Shown here piece by piece: positions 33,779-42,883 of a DNA stretch of 64,000 nt (position 1 is the stretch's first letter; the number at the start of each line of letters is the position of its first letter). The position numbers were made by a program, and so were the translations under genes. A model generated the notes under the pieces. The model saw only the letters and a program-made list of their open reading frames with translations. It ran no database searches and was not told the origin of the DNA. Origin of the DNA: Bacteroidota bacterium (GTDB lineage Bacteria; Bacteroidota; Bacteroidia; Chitinophagales; Chitinophagaceae). Where the stretch lies: NCBI GenBank assembly GCA_025363385.1, contig JANYEA010000133.1, positions 19,902 through 83,901 of the forward strand. Direction: 5' to 3'.

Positions 33779-33856
33779 TTAGAATTTTTCAGGTTTTACT
33801 AATACATAACAGATATAGCAAAACACCAGGATCGCAATAACAAATACTAATAACAT
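33779..33856 (-). CDS. kdpF: KdpF small subunit (25 aa), absent from the ORF track
   Basis: Reads MLLVFVIAILVFCYICYVLVKPEKF*; the single-TM plus LVKPEKF ending is typical of KdpF; immediately upstream of kdpA. Confidence 0.88.
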   Translation of the reverse strand: MLLVFVIAILVFCYICYVLVKPEKF

Positions 33857-33866
33857 GGAATTTGAT

Positions 33867-33950
33867 TTAGATTTTATCAAAAAAATGAATCGACTTAAAA
33901 AACAGTATAAAGCCAAGCAGGCCAGTGAGAATCAGGTAAATTGTAAGCAT
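33867..33950 (-). CDS. 27-aa putative membrane sORF upstream of kdpF
   Basis: Reads MLTIYLILTGLLGFILFFKSIHFFDKI*; single hydrophobic helix with basic tail, 10 nt before kdpF. Confidence 0.5.
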   Translation of the reverse strand: MLTIYLILTGLLGFILFFKSIHFFDKI

Positions 33951-34084
33951 ATATGGTTTATTTATTACTCTATTAACACAAACCAAATGCCTTCTTGGAA
34001 AATAATTGTAGTAGGATCTTGAAACTATTGTTGTGACTAACTATTAGCGGGTATAATAAATATTTCCATTTTTTGAGCAATAAA

Positions 34085-34118
34085 AAAGACCCTACCAAAA
34101 TGGAAGGGTCTTTTCAAA
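34085..34118 (-). terminator. Intrinsic terminator of the response-regulator gene
   Basis: aaaagaccct-accaaaatgga-agggtctttt stem; U-run on the minus transcript (ggtcttttttatt). Confidence 0.7.
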
Positions 34119-34142
34119 ATGGAAGGGTTGAGCCTTCTTTAT

Positions 34143-35489
34143 TTAGTAGATATTATATTCTTCAATTTTCCTATAAAGTGTAGTAAGGCCAATATTTAAA
34201 AGCCTCGCAGTTTCAGTTTTATTACCCTTTGTATGAATTAAAACCCTTTGTATATGCAATTTTTCTATACTCGCTAAATCAAACGCAGAAATGGTTTTGT
34301 CTGGATTTTTTTGTTGATTACTTTGAAGTTCTAATGGGAGGTCGTTTAATTGTAATTCTTCTCCTTCTGCAAGAATTACGGAACGTTCCAGGATATTTTT
34401 CAATTCACGGATATTGCCCTTCCAAAAATGATTTTGTAAGTGTTCTAAAAATTCATCGCTCATTCGTTTTATACACGGATTATTTTTAACTGCGAATTTC
34501 TCCAGAAAATGTGTTGCTAAAATTGAAATATCTTTTTTTCGATCGCGAAGATTGGGTAGGATTATTTTGAAGCCACTTAACCTGAAATAAAGATCTTCCC
34601 TAAAATTCCCAGCGATTATTTCGTCTTGAAGGTTACGATTTGTTGCAGCAATAATTCTAACATTTACCTGCGTAGTTTTATTATCACCAACTTTAATAAA
34701 TTCACCTGCTTCCAAAAAGCGTAAAATTTTTGCTTGCAATTCTAATGGCAATTCGCCGATTTCATCTAAAAATAATGTTCCATTATTCGCAGACTCAATT
34801 AATCCTTTTTTATCTTTTTGGGCCCCAGTAAATGCACCGGAAGTATGACCGAAAAGCTCACTTTCCAAGAGATCTTTACTAAAGGCACTGCAGTTCAATG
34901 CTATAAACGACTTATTCGCACGCTTACTGCCTGTATGTATAGCTTGGGCAAATACTTCTTTTCCAGTTCCTGTTTCTCCCAACAATAAAACAGTTGCATC
35001 TGTAGGTGCCACTTTTTTTGCCAAAGCAATGGCATCAAGAATTTGAGAGGAACTTCCAAGTATATTATTAAAATCATAAGTTTTACTTACCTGCTTTTCA
35101 AGTTCTGCTATACGTTGATGTAATTGAACTTTCTCTAGTGCTTTATTTAATAATGGGATGATCTTGTCATTATCATCCCCCTTTGTGATATAATCAAAAG
35201 CACCATTTTTCATGGCTTGAATTCCATCCGATATTTTACCGTATGCAGTTAGCAATATAATTTCAATAGAGGGAAATTTTTGTTTTACCTGTGAAACAAA
35301 ATCAACACCATTTCCATCAGGAAGTTTTACATCACAAATCAAAACCTCAATGGCATTTCTTTCCATCAGTTTCAAACCTGATTTAAGATCGGCACTTTCC
35401 AAAACATGATAACCCTCAAGTCTGATGATACGACTCAATAGCGCTCTTAATTTTTCTTCATCATCTATGATCAAAATAGTATTCATCAA
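34143..35489 (-). CDS. Sigma54-dependent NtrC-family response regulator
   Basis: Receiver (ILIIDDEEKLRALL, LICDVKLPDG), AAA+ GETGTGKEVFAQAIH, ELFGHTSGAFTGAQKDKKG, C-terminal Fis-type HTH. Confidence 0.96.
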   Translation of the reverse strand: MMNTILIIDDEEKLRALLSRIIRLEGYHVLESADLKSGLKLMERNAIEVLICDVKLPDGNGVDFVSQVKQKFPSIEIILLTAYGKISDGIQAMKNGAFDYITKGDDNDKIIPLLNKALEKVQLHQRIAELEKQVSKTYDFNNILGSSSQILDAIALAKKVAPTDATVLLLGETGTGKEVFAQAIHTGSKRANKSFIALNCSAFSKDLLESELFGHTSGAFTGAQKDKKGLIESANNGTLFLDEIGELPLELQAKILRFLEAGEFIKVGDNKTTQVNVRIIAATNRNLQDEIIAGNFREDLYFRLSGFKIILPNLRDRKKDISILATHFLEKFAVKNNPCIKRMSDEFLEHLQNHFWKGNIRELKNILERSVILAEGEELQLNDLPLELQSNQQKNPDKTISAFDLASIEKLHIQRVLIHTKGNKTETARLLNIGLTTLYRKIEEYNIY

Positions 35490-35594
35490 GATTGCTTTCT
35501 TCTAATTAAAATTCGGAATTTTTTTTCAGAATGACAGGATTATCTGATCATGCACTTGTTTGGAAAAGTAATTGAACAAAGAAATTTTTTTTTA

Positions 35595-37079
35595 TTATTG
35601 ATTTATTTCTAAAAGCTGACTCACATTGTTGTTGCGGTCAACCGCAGCAACACATACGCGTTTGCCTTCAATGTCGGGCACGTTTGCTAGATCAAATCGA
35701 GCAGTTTTTTCAGTTACTATTATTTGAACCAACTGTGCATTGCAAAGTTTTACTTCTACACCTTGATCAAGAATAAATACCCCAAAAGATTTGATTTTTT
35801 CCTGGCCATTATTAGTAAGCTCTATTAATCCATTTTGTAATCTGGTAATAGTTGGTTGCGCAGGAATGGCATCGTCGATCCAAGGCATGGGTGGAACCAA
35901 TGCTGGAAAATAGTAATAATTATTTCGAAGACTATCACACCAACCCAAAGGATTTTTTTCGAAAACTTTACTATTGAAATACACACTACCCTGTGTGGTA
36001 TTGTAATTTCTTAAAGCCTGAATTTGTTTCGGAATTTCCTGCGGATTTCTCCATGCTGGATTCGAACCCGCACGATAAAACCCGTGCCCGATAAAGAGTT
36101 GCCGCTCATAGCTGTGCTGGTTCCACCAATCTAATAATGTATCATAGTCTGCCAGTTTATGTCCGCGTTCCCAATACAACTGTGGAACTACATAATCAAT
36201 CCAGCCTTTATTTAACCACAATAAGATATCTGCATACAGATCATCGTAATTAGTTTGTCCGCCCTTAGTATCACTACCCATTGGGTCTTTGCTTTTATTG
36301 CGCCAAATTCCGAATGGACTTATTCCAAACTTCACACGAGGATTGGTGCTACGAATGGTTTCATACAATAGTTTTATAATGCTATCGCAATTACTCCTGC
36401 GCCAATTTTCTTTATCCATTCCCTTTCCATATTTCAGATAAGACTGTTGATCTGGGAATTCTTTTCCTGCAATTCGATAAGGATAAAAATAATCGTCCAT
36501 ATGGATGGCATCAATATCATATCGGGTTAAAATATCTTTTACAACTTTTGCTGTGTGCAACTGTACTTCTGGAAGTGCGGGATTAAAATATTTTTTATCT
36601 CCATAGACCAAAAACCATTCTGGATGAAGTTTGGTTAAATGAGTTGGGGCAACAGAGGATGTGCGCATATTAAATACTGCACGATAAGGATTCAACCAGG
36701 CATGAAATTCTAAACCGCGATTATGCGTTTCTCTGATCATGAATTCTACAGGGTCGTAAAAAGGAGAGGGAGGCTTACCTTGTTGGCCAGTCAAAAATTC
36801 ACTCCATGGCTCGTATTGTGATGGATAGAGTGCATCTGCTGCTGGGCGAATTTGCACAATTACCGCATTCATGCCATTTTGTTGGTGCATGTCTAACAGC
36901 TTTATGTATTCTGCTTTTTGTTCTGCAACCGATATGTTTTTAGAACTTGGCCAATCGATATTGTCTACAGAAGCTACCCAAACTGCTCTGAATTCGTAAT
37001 TACGAGGTAATTGTGCCATGCACGAAACGGCGAACATACAGCCTAAAAAAACTAAGCCGAGGGTATAAGTTAGCTTCAT
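35595..37079 (-). CDS. Family 10 glycosyl-hydrolase-like lipoprotein (DUF187/GHL10 type)
   Basis: EFRAVWVASVDNIDWPS, NGMNAVIVQIRPAADALYPS, HAWLNPYRA, AIHMDDYFYPY; lipobox-like N-terminus. Confidence 0.92.
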   Translation of the reverse strand: MKLTYTLGLVFLGCMFAVSCMAQLPRNYEFRAVWVASVDNIDWPSSKNISVAEQKAEYIKLLDMHQQNGMNAVIVQIRPAADALYPSQYEPWSEFLTGQQGKPPSPFYDPVEFMIRETHNRGLEFHAWLNPYRAVFNMRTSSVAPTHLTKLHPEWFLVYGDKKYFNPALPEVQLHTAKVVKDILTRYDIDAIHMDDYFYPYRIAGKEFPDQQSYLKYGKGMDKENWRRSNCDSIIKLLYETIRSTNPRVKFGISPFGIWRNKSKDPMGSDTKGGQTNYDDLYADILLWLNKGWIDYVVPQLYWERGHKLADYDTLLDWWNQHSYERQLFIGHGFYRAGSNPAWRNPQEIPKQIQALRNYNTTQGSVYFNSKVFEKNPLGWCDSLRNNYYYFPALVPPMPWIDDAIPAQPTITRLQNGLIELTNNGQEKIKSFGVFILDQGVEVKLCNAQLVQIIVTEKTARFDLANVPDIEGKRVCVAAVDRNNNVSQLLEINQ

Positions 37080-37163
37080 TAAACGAATTTATACTTATGT
37101 TAGTTGGCAAAAAAAAATGTGGAAGGAATTTACCATAGTCTTTGGTAATGCACATTTGAAGCC

Positions 37164-37613
37164 CTACTTTTCCCTGATCTTGTCGAGCAAATTACTGAGT
37201 TGAATGGCTTCTTCTTCAGTAAGATTTCTCATAATATTGTCGATATCATTATTGCGGATATCCAAATGCTCTAATAGGGCAAGTCCTTTTTCAGAAATCT
37301 GAATATCAACCAGGCGCTTATCAGACACGCAGATTGCTTTTTCTGCCAGTTCTTTTTTAACCAGGCGATCAACAATTCTACTTGTATCACTCATTTTGTC
37401 TAACATCCGATCGCGAATCTGTAATGTGCTAATGGGGTTTTTACTTCCCCTGAGAATTCTTAAAATATTGTATTGTTGCGTGGTAATATCTGCCTCATCA
37501 ATGATTTGTTTCATCCTTTCATTGATCCAATTACAGGTGTAGATGAGATTAACTTCAGCTTTCTGGTAGTTGTTCCTAAACTGGTATTGGTTTATGTCTT
37601 TTTCTATGCCCAT
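37164..37613 (-). CDS. MarR-family transcriptional regulator
   Basis: ITTQQYNILRILRGSKNPISTLQIRDRMLDKMSDTSRIVDRLVKKELAEKAICVSDKRLVDIQISEKG. Confidence 0.93.
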   Translation of the reverse strand: MGIEKDINQYQFRNNYQKAEVNLIYTCNWINERMKQIIDEADITTQQYNILRILRGSKNPISTLQIRDRMLDKMSDTSRIVDRLVKKELAEKAICVSDKRLVDIQISEKGLALLEHLDIRNNDIDNIMRNLTEEEAIQLSNLLDKIREK

Positions 37614-37733
37614 GCTAAGCTATCTCCTCGTATTTCAGATTGAAACTACTTTGTAAGTGCAAAGCTAAAGGGGAAAAATTAAAAAAACATTAAAATGATA
37701 TAAGATTTTTAGATAAAACCGTCGTTTTAACAT

Positions 37734-38765
37734 TTATTCTTCCCAAACACTTAAGCCTTCGCTGCAATTTGAACAGATGTCAATGTTTTTCCTACTTGTA
37801 CTAAGCTCTTTTCTGAATTGCTGGTAATTCGGATTATTCCAGATTTCTTTAAAACTTTGACTGCTAAGATTTCCTAACTGGTGCATGGCGTCTTTGTCGA
37901 AGCAACAGGGAACCACTATTCCATCCCAGCTTATCACATTGCCGTGCCAAAGTCTCCAGCAATGATTGCTAAGACCACTTTTCACTTTTCTCTTTCCGTC
38001 TTTTCCTAATTTATATCGGCTAAACTTATCAATCGTTGGAACAAGTTGGTGGGGGTCGTTTTCGAAATCATAGACCTGTGCTGTTTTAAACCGAACTTGG
38101 TCAACCCCAATTTCAGCTCCAAGTTTTTTAATAGCTTCAATTTGATGTTCATTTGGTTTTACCACTAAAAACTGAAAAAAAACAAAAGGTGTTTTACTAT
38201 GAAGGTTTTTTTTCCATTTTACAATGTTTTCAGCACCTGCGATAACTTTTTCCAGATTACCGCCAATTCGGTATTGTTCATAAACGTTTTGAGTAGTTCC
38301 ATCTATAGAAATGATCAGACGGTCTAACCCACTTTCTACCGTAGCTTTTGCTTTTTCATCCGTTAAATAATGTGCGTTGGTGGAAGTAGCGGTATAGATA
38401 TTTTTCTTGTGTGCATAGTGTACCATCTCCAGAAAATCTGGGTTCAAAAAAGGCTCCCCCTGAAAATAAAAGATCAGGTATATCAATTCCTGGTATATCG
38501 AATCGATGGTTTTTTTAAAAAAATGCTGATCTAACATGCCTGTTGGTCTTGTAAATGCCCTCATTCCACTCGGGCATTCCGGGCAACGGAGGTTACAAGA
38601 AGTGGTTGGTTCAAAAGAGATGGAAATAGGATATCCCCACTGTACGGGTTTTCCGGTAAGCTTGGTTAATTGGTAACTGCTGTAAACTTTAACAGCATTC
38701 CAAAATCGGCGGAAACTGCTTTTTTTAAGAAGATTAATGCTATCGTTCCAGTTAAAATATGCCAT
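37734..38765 (-). CDS. Radical SAM/SPASM-domain protein (start revised to MAYFNW)
   Basis: SFEPTTSCNLRCPECPSG (CxxxCxxC), C-terminal SPASM cysteines (CCFDKDAM ... CSNCSEG). Confidence 0.92.
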   Translation of the reverse strand: MAYFNWNDSINLLKKSSFRRFWNAVKVYSSYQLTKLTGKPVQWGYPISISFEPTTSCNLRCPECPSGMRAFTRPTGMLDQHFFKKTIDSIYQELIYLIFYFQGEPFLNPDFLEMVHYAHKKNIYTATSTNAHYLTDEKAKATVESGLDRLIISIDGTTQNVYEQYRIGGNLEKVIAGAENIVKWKKNLHSKTPFVFFQFLVVKPNEHQIEAIKKLGAEIGVDQVRFKTAQVYDFENDPHQLVPTIDKFSRYKLGKDGKRKVKSGLSNHCWRLWHGNVISWDGIVVPCCFDKDAMHQLGNLSSQSFKEIWNNPNYQQFRKELSTSRKNIDICSNCSEGLSVWEE

Positions 38766-38940
38766 AGTGGGTATAAAATTAAGGTGAACTAGATAGGAAT
38801 TAGCATTATTCAATTAATTGCTAACTTGCACTCCCAATATTATTGTTGAGGTAATCGAATGATTTTTATAAACATCGACTATTTTGTGCAATTTTATTCG
38901 GAACTTTACTAGGTTGGTTAAACAATTATAAATATTATTC

Positions 38941-39651
38941 ATGACCCACTTTCATGATCCCACTACTTGCCAGTCCTGTGCTCAACGCTTTACATCGGTA
39001 TTTTGTAAGGCCAAACAGGAATTTATCGCTGAGATAAACGAACAAAAAATTTGCAATATTTACAAGAAAGGACAGACTCTTTTTAACGAGGGGTCTTATC
39101 CATTTGGTGTTTATTGTATTAATGATGGTAAGGTTAAATTGTCTCATTTAGGAGACGATGGGAAAGAACAGATTATTCGGTTATTAAGGGGTGGTGATGT
39201 GTTGGGTTATCGTGCGCTTTTAAGTGGTGAGAGATATAGTGCAAGTGCTATAGCATTAGAGGATACACAAGTTTGTTTTATACCCAAAGAACTATTTATC
39301 AGTGTACTTAAAAGTGATACTGGGCTGGCTTTTGAAATGATGAAATTATTGAGCGACGAATTGCATAAAGCAGAAGTTAAACTCACACATCTTGCACAAA
39401 AACCTATCAGAGAACGATTGGCAGAGACCTTGCTTTTCATTAAAGAAACTTACGGATTTGAAGCGGATGGCGTAACATTAAGTGTACGGTTATCACGCGA
39501 AGAAATTGCTAATCTAGTGGGTACTGCTACCGAATCAACTATTCGTTTATTATCTGAATTCAAAAAAGATGGAATGGTTGAATTAGACGGTAAAAAAATT
39601 AAAATCTTACGCCAGAAAGAGCTCATTAAAACCGCGAATCTACAGGATTAA
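38941..39651 (+). CDS. Crp/Fnr-family transcriptional regulator
   Basis: cNMP-binding fold (GVYCINDGKVKLSHLGDDGKEQIIRLLRGGDVLGYRALLSGE) plus HTH LSREEIANLVGTATESTIRLLSEFKKDG; N-terminal CQSCAQRFTSVFC. Confidence 0.94.
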   Translation: MTHFHDPTTCQSCAQRFTSVFCKAKQEFIAEINEQKICNIYKKGQTLFNEGSYPFGVYCINDGKVKLSHLGDDGKEQIIRLLRGGDVLGYRALLSGERYSASAIALEDTQVCFIPKELFISVLKSDTGLAFEMMKLLSDELHKAEVKLTHLAQKPIRERLAETLLFIKETYGFEADGVTLSVRLSREEIANLVGTATESTIRLLSEFKKDGMVELDGKKIKILRQKELIKTANLQD

Positions 39652-39674
39652 TTGGCAAATAGACACTTAAAAAC

Positions 39675-39710
39675 ATGACAAAAATCATGCATGTTATTGA
39701 GTACTGTCAT
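39675..39710 (+). promoter_or_regulatory. Tandem FNR-like boxes upstream of the hemerythrin-like gene
   Basis: ATGACAAAAATCAT (39675-39688) and TTGAGTACTGTCAT (39697-39710), centres 22 bp apart. Confidence 0.65.
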
Positions 39711-39756
39711 TTGCTAAAGTTCTATACGTGAATATCTTGCACGTAAATAGAGGTAG

Positions 39757-40275
39757 ATGTTGACTAATCAAAACGATACTGTTTCAAATGAATTACTAAC
39801 TCCGGAAGGATTATGTATACTCATTTTGAAGGACTACCATCCTTCAATAACTGATTCGTGCAATAAAATCGAAACATTCATTTTATCGAATCATTTTGGG
39901 AAAGATATTTCGATCCCATTATCTGAATTGGTTCATTTGATTTTTATGAAATTGAATGACGAGATCAAACACTTTTTTCTCAAAGAATCGGGTATTATTT
40001 TTCCTGCTATCAAGAAGAATGCAAAAAATAAAGCAGCCAAAGATGGGGGGCATTTTTTACAACCTTCAGCACTTGAATCAATTCATCAACGTCAACAGGT
40101 AATTACTAATCTACTTCAGAAATTAAGGCATTTATTGCAAGATTATAATATCCAACCATCATGGCACAAAGACTGGAGAGAATGTGTTAATGAAATGTTT
40201 CAGTTAGAGAGCAAAGTTTATCAGTGGATACACATTGAGGGAAGCTTGCTTTATCCTAAGATTACTGGTAAATAA
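39757..40275 (+). CDS. Hemerythrin-like (RIC/ScdA-type C-terminal domain) protein
   Basis: DYHPS, EIKHFFLKESGIIFPAI, HQRQQ, HIEGSLLYPKI match spaced His/Glu positions of HHE proteins. Confidence 0.65.
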   Translation: MLTNQNDTVSNELLTPEGLCILILKDYHPSITDSCNKIETFILSNHFGKDISIPLSELVHLIFMKLNDEIKHFFLKESGIIFPAIKKNAKNKAAKDGGHFLQPSALESIHQRQQVITNLLQKLRHLLQDYNIQPSWHKDWRECVNEMFQLESKVYQWIHIEGSLLYPKITGK

Positions 40276-40339
40276 ATACCATTCATCGCACCATCAATTT
40301 ATACTTTATTCACTAAGCAATTTATTGTAAATTCAAACT

Positions 40340-42754
40340 ATGTCAGACCCATCAGTTTCTCAAAAATCTAAAGTGCAATGTTATCATTGTGGTGAAGACT
40401 GCGATGAGAAAACAATTGTTGCGCACGACAAGCATTTTTGTTGTGACGGTTGTAAAATGGTTTTTGAGATTTTGAACAAGACCGGAATGTGTGATTATTA
40501 TTCAATAAGTGATAATCCAGGAACTAACCAACGTATTAAGATTAGGGAAGACAAATTTGCATTTCTCGATGAACAAAAAATTCAAAGTGCATTATTAAGT
40601 TTCACCAACGATTCAGAAACCCATGTGAACTTCTATTTGCCTCAAATGCACTGCAGTAGCTGTTTGTGGCTATTAGAAAATTTGCATCGGCTTAATGAGT
40701 ACGTAATTAGCTCTAAAGTAAATTTTGAAAGAAAAGAAGCAGATATTGTATTTGATCACCGACGTGTTTCCATGCGTCAGGTGGCTGAATTATTAACTTC
40801 CATTGGATACGAACCTTATATTAGTTTTAAAGACCTGAAACAGCAAAGACCTAGTCTCAATATGTCTAAGATCTACAAATTAGGAGTGGCTGGATTTTGT
40901 TTTGCGAATATCATGTTATTTAGTTTTCCGGAATATCTTGGCATAGATTCTCAGGAACTCTTTTTACAGGGTACATTTCGTTACATGAATATCATTTTAA
41001 GTCTGCCAGTTTTCTTTTATAGTAGTTCAGAGTTTTATATCAGTGCATGGAAAAGTTTGAAGCATGGGTTTTTAAATATCGATGCACCCATTGTGTTAGC
41101 AGTAGTAGTGGCTTTCGCACGAAGTTTATACGAAGTGTTAAGTGGTACAGGTGCGGGATATTTTGATTCAATGACGGGTATTGTTTTCTTTATGTTGATA
41201 GGTAGGGTTTTGCAGGACAAAACCTATCAGCAATTGAGTTTTGAACGCGACTATACAGCTTATTTTCCTATAGCAGTAACCAGAATTAAAAACAACCAAT
41301 CAACCTCAGTTGCTTTACCAGATATCGTTTTGGATGATACCATTCTTATCCATCACCAAGAACTCATTCCTGCCGATGGAATCTTAACCAGAGGAAAGGC
41401 ATTGATCGATTATAGTTTTGTTACAGGTGAATCTATTCCAGTAGAAAAAGAAATGGGAGAAATTGTATATGCCGGCGGTAAACAAATAGGTAGTAATATT
41501 GAAATTTTGGTGATCAAGGAAGTTTCTCAAAGCTATTTAACTAAACTCTGGAATCGTTCGGAATTGCAAAGTGATCGGAATGATAATGAACGTTCTTTTG
41601 TTCATTTATTAAGTCGCTATTTTACATGGATCTTATTTACGATTGCCATATCTGCTTCTATTTATTGGTGGGCTATAGATCCCTCTAAAATTGGTCATGT
41701 GATTACTTCTGTTTTAATAGTGGCTTGCCCTTGTTCTTTATTATTGAGCAATACATTTACAAATGGAAATATCTTAAGAAGACTTGGAAGAAACCAATTT
41801 TATTTAAGAAATGCACAGACTATCGAAGATATTGCCAATATCAATTATATCGTTTTTGATAAAACCGGTACACTTACCACAGGCAGGTATCAGGATATCA
41901 ATTATGATGGTGAGGTATTGAATGAATCTCTCAAGCAGAAAATTGCTGTTTTAGCATCACATTCAACACATCCCATGAGCAAGGCCATTGCTTTATGGGC
42001 AAAACAAGCTAACACGCAAAATAATCAGGTGGTAGATTTTGGGGAAACTCCTGGCAGGGGCATTCAAGGAATTGTGGAAGGTGATCTGTTGAAATTAGGC
42101 TCTGCTTTTTTTGTGAAAAAAGCGGAACAGGGATCTGCATTGGATTCGGCTGTATTCGTTTCGGTTAATGGGAAGGTTTATGGAAGATTTGGTTTTAGAA
42201 ACCATTATCGTGAGCAAGTTCCTGCTATCATGAAAAGACTTCGTAAACTGGGTTACCCCATTTCAATTCTTAGCGGAGATAATGCGGGAGAAAAAGATTA
42301 TTTGGAACAATTATTAGGAAAGGATACCCCCATTTTATTTCATCAAAAACCAGAAGATAAATTAGAAGCCATTAAAATGATTCAAGCTACTGGTAAAAAA
42401 GTGATGATGGTGGGGGATGGCTTAAATGATGCGGGAGCGCTAAAACAAGCTGATGTGGGAATCGCTATTACCGAAAATACTGCCACATTTACACCAGCAA
42501 GTGATGTAATTTTAGAAGCTTCCATGTTACCAAAGTTTCATCAGTTTCTGTTATTATGTAAAGCAAATAAGGTATTGGTGTGGACTGCATTTGTTGTTTC
42601 CATACTGTACAATATTGTAGGAGAGTCTTTTGCAGTGAGCGGTCATTTATCGCCCATGGTAGCAGCTATTTTGATGCCGGCAAGTAGTTTAACGATTTTA
42701 CTCATCAGTTTTGGTGCAAGTAATTTAATAAGTTGGAAAATGGGACTTAAATAA
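40340..42754 (+). CDS. ccoI: Heavy-metal translocating P-type ATPase, CcoI/FixI type
   Basis: N-terminal CYHCGEDC/FCCDGCKMVFEIL, CSSCLWLLENL, CPCSLLLSNTF, DKTGTLTTGRY, next to ccoS and ccoN. Confidence 0.94.
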   Translation: MSDPSVSQKSKVQCYHCGEDCDEKTIVAHDKHFCCDGCKMVFEILNKTGMCDYYSISDNPGTNQRIKIREDKFAFLDEQKIQSALLSFTNDSETHVNFYLPQMHCSSCLWLLENLHRLNEYVISSKVNFERKEADIVFDHRRVSMRQVAELLTSIGYEPYISFKDLKQQRPSLNMSKIYKLGVAGFCFANIMLFSFPEYLGIDSQELFLQGTFRYMNIILSLPVFFYSSSEFYISAWKSLKHGFLNIDAPIVLAVVVAFARSLYEVLSGTGAGYFDSMTGIVFFMLIGRVLQDKTYQQLSFERDYTAYFPIAVTRIKNNQSTSVALPDIVLDDTILIHHQELIPADGILTRGKALIDYSFVTGESIPVEKEMGEIVYAGGKQIGSNIEILVIKEVSQSYLTKLWNRSELQSDRNDNERSFVHLLSRYFTWILFTIAISASIYWWAIDPSKIGHVITSVLIVACPCSLLLSNTFTNGNILRRLGRNQFYLRNAQTIEDIANINYIVFDKTGTLTTGRYQDINYDGEVLNESLKQKIAVLASHSTHPMSKAIALWAKQANTQNNQVVDFGETPGRGIQGIVEGDLLKLGSAFFVKKAEQGSALDSAVFVSVNGKVYGRFGFRNHYREQVPAIMKRLRKLGYPISILSGDNAGEKDYLEQLLGKDTPILFHQKPEDKLEAIKMIQATGKKVMMVGDGLNDAGALKQADVGIAITENTATFTPASDVILEASMLPKFHQFLLLCKANKVLVWTAFVVSILYNIVGESFAVSGHLSPMVAAILMPASSLTILLISFGASNLISWKMGLK

Positions 42755-42795
42755 TTCTTTTTAAAGTTTAAACGCCGGTTGATTTTTAATAATAT

Positions 42796-42831
42796 ATGAT
42801 AAATATCATTAAACTGGTTGAGTATTGTCAT
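42796..42831 (+). promoter_or_regulatory. Tandem FNR-like boxes upstream of ccoS-ccoNO
   Basis: ATGATAAATATCAT (42796-42809) and TTGAGTATTGTCAT (42818-42831), same architecture as 39675-39710. Confidence 0.65.
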
Positions 42832-42883
42832 GGATTGGTCATTGAGACACATTTACTTTTACTAAAATACAACACCACCCACT

